Assembly (NCBI GenBank): GCA_019118985.1
Contig: DWXX01000045.1
Coordinates: forward strand, 1 to 7,332
Length of the DNA stretch: 7,332 bases
Direction of reading: 5' to 3'
From: Candidatus Faecalibacterium faecipullorum
Lineage (GTDB): Bacteria > Bacillota > Clostridia > Oscillospirales > Ruminococcaceae
Both the position numbers and the translations under genes were made by a program. Below, piece by piece: positions 1-5,135 of this stretch (position 1 is its first letter; the number at the start of each line of letters is the position of its first letter). Below the pieces are notes generated by a model. That model saw nothing but the letters and a program-made list of their open reading frames with translations, had not been told where the DNA came from and did not search any database.

Positions 1-2
1 CT

Positions 3-851
3 TTACCGCAGGTCGGTGGTGGCGATGTTGTCCATGTCGTCAAACTCCATGTTCTCGCCGCCCATGGCCCAGATAAAGGTGTAGTTGGAGGTGCCCACGC
101 CGCTGTGGATGCTCCAGGAGGGGCTGATGACCGCGTCCTCGTTGTGCATCACGATGTGCCGGGTCTGGGTGGGCTCGCCGCACATGTGGAAGACCACCTG
201 CCCCTCGGGCAGCTCGAAATAGGTGTAGATCTCCATCCGGCGCTCGTGGGTGTGGCTGGGCATAGTGTTCCAGTTGGAGCCGGGCTCCAGCTCGGTCATG
301 CCCATGCTGAGCTGACAGGTCTTGAGGACGTCGGGGTGGATGAACTGGTTGATGGTGCGCTTGTTGCAGGTCTCGACGCTGCCCAGCGGCCGGTGGTTGG
401 CGTCCGCCATCTTGATCAGGCGGGTCTCATAGGCGCAGTGGGCGGGGGCGGACACCATGTAGAACTTGGCGGGGTGCTCGGGGTCGGCAGAGGCGAAGGT
501 GACCTCTTTGGTGCCCTGGGTGATGTACAGGCAGTCCTTGTAGCCCAGCTCATACTTCACGCCGTCGGCCACCACGATGCCGGTCGAGCCCTTGCCGATG
601 TTGAACATACCGATCTCGCGCCGCTCGAGGAAGTAGTGGGTGCCGAAGTTGGCCCACACGTCGATGCCCTTGTCGATGGGCACCACCTCATGCACCGGCA
701 TGCAGCCCAAAGTGACCATGCGGTCGACATGGCTGTAGACGGCCACCACCTCGTCGGCCTTGTACAGGCCGGTGATCAGCATTTCGCTGCGCATCTCCTC
801 GGTGGTGTAGCGCTTGAAGTCCTTCTGGTTGCAGGAATAACGAATGTCCAT
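3..851 (-). CDS. kduI: 5-dehydro-4-deoxy-D-glucuronate isomerase (KduI)
   Basis: Cytoplasmic cupin-fold isomerase that converts 5-keto-4-deoxyuronate (from unsaturated uronides released by pectate or glycosaminoglycan lyases) to 3-deoxy-D-glycero-2,5-hexodiulosonate, the substrate of KduD. The protein is 282 aa, close to the family length of about 278, and appears complete at both ends. The zinc site is visible: H200 and H202 in SHTHERR, E207 in MEIYTYFE and H249 in WSIHSG. This is the His-His-Glu-His set of E. coli KduI (H196, H198, E203, H245), shifted by four residues. The start is supported by GGGAGG at 861-866, 9 nt upstream. It is the third gene of the kdgA-kdgK-kduI operon, 28 nt after kdgK. 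The stop lies 3 nt from the window edge, so any downstream kduD or transporter cannot be seen. The assignment is secure at family level. Confidence 0.96.
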   Translation of the reverse strand: MDIRYSCNQKDFKRYTTEEMRSEMLITGLYKADEVVAVYSHVDRMVTLGCMPVHEVVPIDKGIDVWANFGTHYFLERREIGMFNIGKGSTGIVVADGVKYELGYKDCLYITQGTKEVTFASADPEHPAKFYMVSAPAHCAYETRLIKMADANHRPLGSVETCNKRTINQFIHPDVLKTCQLSMGMTELEPGSNWNTMPSHTHERRMEIYTYFELPEGQVVFHMCGEPTQTRHIVMHNEDAVISPSWSIHSGVGTSNYTFIWAMGGENMEFDDMDNIATTDLR

Positions 852-879
852 CTGAAAAGACCTCCCGTTCAGGCTGTCC

Positions 880-1905
880 TTAACGCTGGATGCGGCCCGA
901 GCCGTCGCCGCCGGCCAGCTTCTCGACCTCGGAGACGCTGACCATGTTGTAGTCGCCCTCGATGGAGTGCTTCAGGGCAGAGGCGGCCACCGCGAACTCG
1001 ACGGCGTCCTGGGTGCTCTTGCCGTTCAGCAAAGCGTAGATCAGGCCGCCGCCGAAGCTGTCGCCGCCGCCCACGCGGTCGATGATCCGCAGCTCGTACT
1101 TCTTGGAGAAGCAGTACTCGCCGCTCTTGGCGTCGTAGAGCATGGCGCTCCAGCCGTTGTCGGAGGCGCTGTGGCTCTCGCGCAGGGTGATGGCCACCTT
1201 CTCGAAGTTGAACTTGTCGGCCAGCTGCTTGGCGACGCTCTTGTAGCCCTCGTGGTTCAGGGTGCCGCCGTAGATGTCGGTAGCCTCAGCCTCGATGCCG
1301 AAGACGTCCTTGGCGTCCTCCTCGTTGGAGATGCAGACGTCGACGTACTGGCACAGGTCGGTCATGGCGGCGCGGGCCTGCTCACGGGTCCACAGCTTGC
1401 CGCGGTAGTTCAGGTCGCAGCTGATCTTGACGCCGTGGGCCTTGGCAGCCTTGCAGGCCTGGCGGCAGATCTCGACCACGTTCTCGCCCAGGGCCGGGGT
1501 GATGCCGGTGAAGTGGAACCAGTCGACGCCCTCAAAGATCTTGTCCCAGTCAAAGTCGGAGGGCTGGGCCAGCTGGATGGCGCTGTTGGCGCGGTCGTAG
1601 ATGCAGACCGAGCCGCGCTGGGAGGCGCCCTTCTCGTTGTAGTAGATGCCCACACGGTCGCCGCCGCGGACGATCATGCTGGTGTCAACGCCGTAGCGGC
1701 GCAGGCTGTTGACGGCGCACTGGCCGATGGCATGGGCGGGGAGCTTGGTGACGAAGGCGGCGTCCACGCCGTAGTTGGCCAGCGAGACGGCCACGTTGGC
1801 CTCACCGCCGCCGAAGGTGAACTCCAGGGTGCTGGCCTGGACGAAACGCTCGTAGTTGAACGGCTGCAGACGGACCATCAGTTCGCCAAAGGTAACGACT
1901 TTCAT
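880..1905 (-). CDS. kdgK: 2-dehydro-3-deoxygluconokinase (KDG kinase, PfkB family)
   Basis: Cytoplasmic ribokinase/PfkB-family kinase that phosphorylates KDG to KDPG with ATP, the step that joins the UxuA and KduI/KduD branches. The 341 aa length is typical of clostridial KdgK. PfkB signature 1 is present around residues 31-46 (FGGGEANVAVSLANYG), and signature 2 around 276-295 (DRVGGGDSFGGG), with D282 as the expected catalytic base after the GGG anion hole. The stretch CDLNYRGKLW (163-172) is characteristic of KDG kinases rather than of fructokinases. The start is supported by AGGAG at 1915-1919, 9 nt upstream. The gene lies 105 nt downstream of kdgA, across a GC-rich spacer with a hairpin, and 28 nt upstream of kduI. 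Substrate choice between KDG and a related sugar rests on context plus family resemblance, both of which agree. Confidence 0.94.
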   Translation of the reverse strand: MKVVTFGELMVRLQPFNYERFVQASTLEFTFGGGEANVAVSLANYGVDAAFVTKLPAHAIGQCAVNSLRRYGVDTSMIVRGGDRVGIYYNEKGASQRGSVCIYDRANSAIQLAQPSDFDWDKIFEGVDWFHFTGITPALGENVVEICRQACKAAKAHGVKISCDLNYRGKLWTREQARAAMTDLCQYVDVCISNEEDAKDVFGIEAEATDIYGGTLNHEGYKSVAKQLADKFNFEKVAITLRESHSASDNGWSAMLYDAKSGEYCFSKKYELRIIDRVGGGDSFGGGLIYALLNGKSTQDAVEFAVAASALKHSIEGDYNMVSVSEVEKLAGGDGSGRIQR

Positions 1906-1953
1906 AGGTGGTTTCTCCTCTTCTTCAGATAGAATGTGTATCGGTTTTCCGGC

Positions 1954-1968
1954 AGCCCCGCCGGGGCT
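1954..1968 (-). other. Hairpin in the kdgA-kdgK intercistronic spacer
   Basis: AGCCCC at 1954-1959 and GGGGCT at 1963-1968 form a 6-bp all-but-one G:C stem with a 3-nt loop, inside the 105-nt gap between kdgA and kdgK. On the mRNA strand it is followed by GCCGGAAAACC, with no U tract, so it does not look like a terminator. A role in mRNA processing or in protecting the 3' end of the kdgA message is possible but is only inference. Confidence 0.45.
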
Positions 1969-1975
1969 TTGGGCC

Positions 1976-2008
1976 GGGGCGGGGCGTTACAGGCAAAGGG
2001 GCGGGGCG
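1976..2008. repeat. Two 11-bp GGGGCGGGGCG direct repeats after kdgA
   Basis: The same 11-mer, GGGGCGGGGCG, occurs at 1976-1986 and 1998-2008, 22 bp apart start to start, just downstream of the kdgA stop. On the plus strand the GGG/GGGG runs between 1971 and 2004 could form a G-quadruplex with one long loop. On the mRNA (minus) strand the same stretch is C-rich and G-poor. Function is unknown. Confidence 0.5.
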
Positions 2009-2010
2009 GC

Positions 2011-2979
2011 TCAGACCTTGACCAGGTGGATGGCAAAGCCGGCGATCTCGTCCGCCAGGTAGCAGGCGATGGTCTTGCCGTTCTTGACGTTCTTGGAGTC
2101 AAGGTCGAACTTGACGCCGCGGCGGCTGAGGTGGTAGATGGCGCGGTCGACGTTGTTGCAGCCGATGGCGATGTGGCCATGGGTGCCGCGGCCGGGCTTC
2201 TTCATGATCTCGAATTCCTTGTTGCCCACAAAGATGCTGGAGTTGCCGGGGGCGACCTTCATGTTCAGCAGGCCGGCCAGGGCGTTGGCGGTGGCCATGG
2301 CGGCCTCCTCGTTCTCGGTGTTGATGCCGATGTGGACCAGCTTGAGGCCCAGCATGGTGTCGACGGCTTCCTTGCACATGGCGGTGATCTTGGCCCAGTC
2401 GCCGGCCTTGATGACGTCGCTCTTGCACATCCAGGTGCCGCCCACCGCGAAGATCTGGTCGTAGCCCAGGTAATCGTTGACGTTCTTGGCGTTGACGCCG
2501 CCGGTGCACATCCACTTGGCGGTCTTGAGGGCGCCGCCGATGTTCTTGAGCATGCCGACGCCGCCGTTGGCCTCGGCGGGGAAGAACTTGAGGGCCTCGC
2601 AGCCCATGTTCATGGCCTGCTGCATCTCGCCGGCGGTGGCGGTGCCGGGCATGGCCAGGCAGCCCTTGTCGATGACGTACTGGGTGACGTTGGGGTCAAA
2701 GCCGGGCGCGACGATGAAGGAGGCGCCCGCGTCGATGGCGCGGTCCACCTGCTCTTTGGTCAGGACGGTGCCGGCGCCCAGCAGCATGTCGGGCATCTCC
2801 TTGTGGATGAGGCGGATGCACTCCTCAGCGCAGGCGGTGCGGAAGGTGACCTCAGCGGCGGGCAGGCCGCCGTCGGACAGCGCCTTGCACAGGGGCAGGG
2901 CCTCGTCCACGCTGTTGAAGGCGATGACGGGGATAATGCCGATCTCGTAAACTCTCTCCAGGGTAGGATTCGTGAACAT
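2011..2979 (-). CDS. kdgA: KDPG/KHG aldolase fused to a C-terminal VOC domain
   Basis: Class I aldolase cleaving KDPG to pyruvate and glyceraldehyde-3-phosphate, the last step of the pathway. Residues 1-208 match KDPG/KHG aldolase: E43 in AAEVTFRT, LGAGTVLT (67-74), PGTATAGE (111-118), Schiff-base K131 in LKFFPAE, the phosphate-binding TGGVNAKN (159-166) and AVGGTWM (178-184). The usual family length is about 205-215 aa; this protein has 322. Residues 212-322 look like one VOC/glyoxalase-fold unit: LVHIGI, then NKEFEIMK, then HGHIAIG and RAIYHLSRRGVKF. H216, E257, H269 and H318 fall where E. coli glyoxalase I has metal ligands H5, E56, H74 and E122. The frame is open to 3051, but AAGGAG at 2989-2994, 9 nt before the ATG at 2979, fixes the start. 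It is the first gene of the operon. The aldolase call is firm; the VOC activity is unknown. Confidence 0.93.
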   Translation of the reverse strand: MFTNPTLERVYEIGIIPVIAFNSVDEALPLCKALSDGGLPAAEVTFRTACAEECIRLIHKEMPDMLLGAGTVLTKEQVDRAIDAGASFIVAPGFDPNVTQYVIDKGCLAMPGTATAGEMQQAMNMGCEALKFFPAEANGGVGMLKNIGGALKTAKWMCTGGVNAKNVNDYLGYDQIFAVGGTWMCKSDVIKAGDWAKITAMCKEAVDTMLGLKLVHIGINTENEEAAMATANALAGLLNMKVAPGNSSIFVGNKEFEIMKKPGRGTHGHIAIGCNNVDRAIYHLSRRGVKFDLDSKNVKNGKTIACYLADEIAGFAIHLVKV

Positions 2980-2988
2980 AAACGCATT

Positions 2989-2994
2989 CTCCTT
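2989..2994 (-). promoter_or_regulatory. Ribosome binding site fixing the kdgA start
   Basis: AAGGAG on the minus strand lies 9 nt before the ATG at 2979. The in-frame upstream start at 3051 would add 24 residues unlike any aldolase N-terminus. It lies only about 8 nt downstream of the predicted transcription start, leaving no room for a ribosome binding site. The internal start is therefore preferred. Confidence 0.85.
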
Positions 2995-3065
2995 TACTTT
3001 CAGGCTCGCGCAGTATGACCGACGGCCAAAAAACGGCTTGTCCGGGCGCACTGCTCTATGTTACT

Positions 3066-3094
3066 AGTATAAACCAAGGGCGGCCATTTGGTAA
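3066..3094 (-). promoter_or_regulatory. Sigma-A-type promoter of the kdgA-kdgK-kduI operon
   Basis: On the minus strand TTACCA (3094-3089) and TATACT (3071-3066) are separated by exactly 17 nt. The -10 matches the consensus at 5 of 6 positions and the -35 at 4 of 6, as might be expected for a regulated promoter. Transcription would start near 3059, giving a leader of about 80 nt. The spacer contains the inverted repeat ACCAA-10-TTGGT (3073-3092), and the -10 overlaps the palindrome TACTAGTA (3062-3069). Both are candidate operator sites. The rest of the 197-nt gap between kdgA and the HAD gene holds the GTATAC palindrome at 3128-3135 and a hairpin at 3147-3160. Confidence 0.7.
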
Positions 3095-3127
3095 TACTCA
3101 CAAAGCACAATGTTTGCGGGCATATCT

Positions 3128-3135
3128 TGTATACA
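3128..3135. promoter_or_regulatory. Palindrome TGTATACA upstream of the kdgA promoter
   Basis: This perfect 8-bp palindrome centred on GTATAC sits in an AT-rich pocket about 72 bp upstream of the predicted kdgA transcription start. GTATAC-centred palindromes are common cores of operators for GntR/FCD regulators, such as the ATTGGTATACCAAT type of UxuR/ExuR. Binding by the GntR encoded at 5908 is inference only; the flanks beyond 8 bp are not symmetric. Confidence 0.35.
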
Positions 3136-3138
3136 TTG

Positions 3139-3160
3139 CATAAAATCCTGTCGGGACAGG
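3139..3160 (-). terminator. Weak intrinsic terminator after the HAD operon
   Basis: On the minus strand a 5-bp stem CCTGT/ACAGG with loop CCCG (3160-3147) is followed by ATTTTATG. It lies 16 nt after the stop of the 3177-4088 gene and before the kdgA promoter. The stem is short and the U run has only four bases, so read-through into the kdgA operon is possible. Confidence 0.4.
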
Positions 3161-3176
3161 GGGGCGGCGGGCTTTT

Positions 3177-4088
3177 TCAGCCCAGCAGGCCCAGCTTTTC
3201 GAACAGTTCGGCCACGCCGTCGTGGTTGCAGTCCTGCTGCGAGACGATGTCGGCCAGGGCCTTGATGGAGGGCATCCCGTTGGCCATGACGGCGGCGACG
3301 CCGGCGGCTTCCAGCATTTTGCGGTCGTTCTCGCTGTCGCCCACCGCCAGCACCGCCTCGCGGGGGATGCCGAGCCGTTCGGCCAGGGCCAGCAGGGCGG
3401 TGCCCTTGTTCACCCCGGCGGCGGTGGCCTCGACGTTGTCGGGCGCGCCCTGGGTGGCCTCCACCCCGGGCAGGGCAGCCAGATGGGGCAGCACCGCCTC
3501 GGCCTGCTCTTTCGAGTCAAAGAACATGCAGAACTTCTCGATGGCGCCGGCGTGGGCCTCAAAGTAGGGGTGCAGGTCGGGCAGGACGGTGAAGCGGCCG
3601 TCGTCGGCCTGCTTGGCCTCGGTGGAGTGCATCCGGGCCAGGCGGGCGCGGGTCCACGCCATGCCGGCGGGGGTCTTGAAGGTGCGCCCCTCGGCGAAGT
3701 AGACCAGCTCCCCTTCGTACTGTTCGAGCAGGCGGTAGACCGCCCGGGCGGCGTCGGCCGAAAGGTTCGCGCTGTGCAGGCAGCGGGGCTGCGCCACCGG
3801 TTCGGGCCCGGGGTCGCCGTAACGGCTGCGGACGGCGGCCAGCGGGTCGGGGCCGAGGTCCCAGACCGCCGCGCCGTTGGAGGTGACGGCGTACCGCACC
3901 CCCGGGATGGACGCCACCACCCGCGGCAGGCTGGACAGCCCCCGCCCGGTGGCGGGCACCACCACCACCCCGCGGCGGATGGCGGTCTGGATGGCCTCCA
4001 TGGTGCGGGGGGTGACACGGCTGCTGCGGTCCAGCAGGGTGCCGTCCAGGTCCAGGGCGGCCAGGGCGATGGGCGGATGCTGTTTCAT
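3177..4088 (-). CDS. Cof-type HAD-IIB family hydrolase (downstream paralog)
   Basis: Predicted cytoplasmic phosphatase of the HAD superfamily, subclass IIB (Cof/YidA-like), which usually acts on small phosphorylated metabolites; the substrate is unknown. The 303 aa length is slightly above the usual 265-290. All four motifs are present: nucleophile D13 and acid D15 in LDLDGT, T47 in PATGR, the motif III lysine in AAGVNKGTAL, and GDSENDRKM in motif IV. The IIB cap spans roughly residues 85-200. The start is well supported by AGGAGG at 4095-4100, 6 nt upstream. It follows the 4105-4950 paralog by 16 nt in the same orientation, so the two are very probably cotranscribed. The two share a nearly identical 35-nt segment encoding GVRYAxTSNGA, which suggests tandem duplication. 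No visible link to uronate metabolism beyond position. Confidence 0.88.
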   Translation of the reverse strand: MKQHPPIALAALDLDGTLLDRSSRVTPRTMEAIQTAIRRGVVVVPATGRGLSSLPRVVASIPGVRYAVTSNGAAVWDLGPDPLAAVRSRYGDPGPEPVAQPRCLHSANLSADAARAVYRLLEQYEGELVYFAEGRTFKTPAGMAWTRARLARMHSTEAKQADDGRFTVLPDLHPYFEAHAGAIEKFCMFFDSKEQAEAVLPHLAALPGVEATQGAPDNVEATAAGVNKGTALLALAERLGIPREAVLAVGDSENDRKMLEAAGVAAVMANGMPSIKALADIVSQQDCNHDGVAELFEKLGLLG

Positions 4089-4104
4089 GGCAAACCTCCT
4101 TTGG

Positions 4105-4950
4105 TCATACGTCTGCGCCGGCGCGGCCGAGGATGAATCGCTCCACCGCCCGCGCGGCGCCGTCTGCGTTGTTGTCTGCGGTGATAAAGTCGGCGGCGGC
4201 CTTCACCTCGGGGAAGGCGTTGCCCATCGCCACCCCCAGCCCGGCGGCCCGCAGCATGGCGGTGTCGTTGCCGCCGTCCCCGATGGCCATCAGCGCATCG
4301 GCGGAAAGGCCCAGGGCGCCGGCCAGGGCCAGCAGCCCGGCGCCCTTGTCCACCCCGGCGGCGTTGACCTCCATGTTCAGCGGCAGGCTGGACACCACGT
4401 CCACCCCGAGGGCGGCCACCTCGGCCCAGGCCCGGCGGCGCTCGTCCTCGCTGAGGAAAAAGACGGTCAGCTTCTCGATGCCGCGCGCCTGCCCGGCGAT
4501 GAAGGCCCGCAGGTCGGGGACGACCTGCCGGGTGTTCAAAACATAGGCCCGCAGGTTCTCGGGGACAAAGCGGGCGGCGGCCGCCCGGTGGGCTTCGGTG
4601 GTATAGCCCGCGCCGTCCTGGAACAGGTCGGCCAGGCAGTCGTACTTTGCCAGGATGTCGTAGGCCGCAAGGGCGGCGGCCCGGGGGATATACAGCTCCC
4701 GCAGCGCCCGGCCGGCGGCCAGGTCCATCACGCGGGCGCCGTTGGAGGTGATGGCGTACCGCACCCCCGGCAGGGCCAGCAGCGCGGCGGGCAGGCCGGC
4801 GGCGGTCCGCCCGGTGGCGGGGACAAGCGCGACCCCGCGCTCGGCGGCGGCCGTCAGGGCGGCCAGGGTGCGGGGGGTCAGCTGTTTTTGGTCGTTCAGG
4901 ACGGTGCCGTCCAGGTCGAACGCAAGGAGACGAATGGGTGAAGTATACAT
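4105..4950 (-). CDS. Cof-type HAD-IIB family hydrolase (upstream paralog)
   Basis: Second predicted HAD-IIB phosphatase of unknown substrate, 281 aa from the chosen start. Nucleophile D12 and D14 lie in FDLDGT, a threonine in PATGR is motif II, AAGVDKGAGL carries the motif III lysine, and GDGGNDTAML is motif IV, so the catalytic set is intact. The start at 4950 (MYTSPIRLL) has GAGG 7 nt upstream. An in-frame TTG at 4971 would add seven residues without a better ribosome binding site. It is the first gene of a two-gene HAD unit, 16 nt before its paralog. Its promoter at 5004-5032 is divergent from that of the PAP2 gene. A perfect TTGACA-18-TATACT pattern overlaps the start codon, which is odd because such a transcript would lack the start. 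Confidence 0.87.
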   Translation of the reverse strand: MYTSPIRLLAFDLDGTVLNDQKQLTPRTLAALTAAAERGVALVPATGRTAAGLPAALLALPGVRYAITSNGARVMDLAAGRALRELYIPRAAALAAYDILAKYDCLADLFQDGAGYTTEAHRAAAARFVPENLRAYVLNTRQVVPDLRAFIAGQARGIEKLTVFFLSEDERRRAWAEVAALGVDVVSSLPLNMEVNAAGVDKGAGLLALAGALGLSADALMAIGDGGNDTAMLRAAGLGVAMGNAFPEVKAAADFITADNNADGAARAVERFILGRAGADV

Positions 4951-4981
4951 CACAGTACCTCGAACTGTCAAGCATGGCGTG

Positions 4982-4997
4982 GGGCGGCAGGCCGCCC
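4982..4997. other. GC-rich hairpin at the predicted 5' end of the HAD transcript
   Basis: GGGCGG (4982-4987) and CCGCCC (4992-4997) form a 6-bp all-GC stem with loop CAGG. With the -10 at 5004-5009, the HAD mRNA is predicted to begin at about 4997, so the hairpin would be the first thing transcribed. Read on the plus strand it is followed by GCC and TTTATTTT, so it could instead stop plus-strand antisense transcription entering the PAP2 promoter. Confidence 0.45.
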
Positions 4998-5003
4998 GCC
5001 TTT

Positions 5004-5032
5004 ATTTTACTGTACTTTTCCCGTTTGCGCAA
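5004..5032 (-). promoter_or_regulatory. Promoter of the two-gene HAD unit
   Basis: On the minus strand TTGCGC (5032-5027) and TAAAAT (5009-5004) are 17 nt apart. The -10 matches the consensus at 5 of 6 positions, the -35 at 4 of 6. The predicted start is near 4997, leaving a leader of about 46 nt. The -35 is half of the palindrome TTGCGCAA, whose other strand serves as the -35 of the plus-strand PAP2 promoter. Confidence 0.6.
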
Positions 5033-5053
5033 GGGCGCGGGATGTGATACAAT
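5025..5053 (+). promoter_or_regulatory. Extended -10 promoter of the PAP2 gene
   Basis: TTGCGC (5025-5030) and TACAAT (5048-5053) are separated by 17 nt, and TG at 5045-5046 one base before the -10 makes an extended -10. Transcription would begin near 5060, with a leader of about 75 nt. The -35 overlaps that of the opposing HAD promoter. Confidence 0.7.
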
Positions 5054-5089
5054 AACAGCCGCGGCGCAAGATCGCACGCGCCGGCATAG

Positions 5090-5120
5090 ACTGTAAAAAC
5101 CGCGAAAGCACACTGTAAAA
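5090..5120. repeat. ACTGTAAAA direct repeats in the PAP2 leader
   Basis: ACTGTAAAA occurs at 5090-5098 and 5112-5120, exactly 22 bp apart (about two helical turns), between the PAP2 promoter and its ribosome binding site. A related ACTGTA is at 5009-5014 in the opposing promoter. The spacing suits a dimeric DNA-binding protein, but no regulator can be named. Confidence 0.4.
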
Positions 5121-5135
5121 TACAAGGAGAACGCC

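Noticed and set aside
2980..3051. 24-residue N-terminal extension of the aldolase from 3051
   Set aside because: The sequence is unlike any aldolase N-terminus and lies almost at the predicted transcription start; the ATG at 2979 has a well-placed ribosome binding site.
105..4941. Long plus-strand open frames opposite kduI, kdgK, kdgA and both HAD genes (for example 105-941, 967-1932, 1936-3018, 3222-4136, 3877-4941)
   Set aside because: Their translations are low-complexity and rich in Gly, Ala, Val, His and Asp, the usual result of reading GC-rich genes on the opposite strand. The minus-strand genes have clear families and ribosome binding sites.
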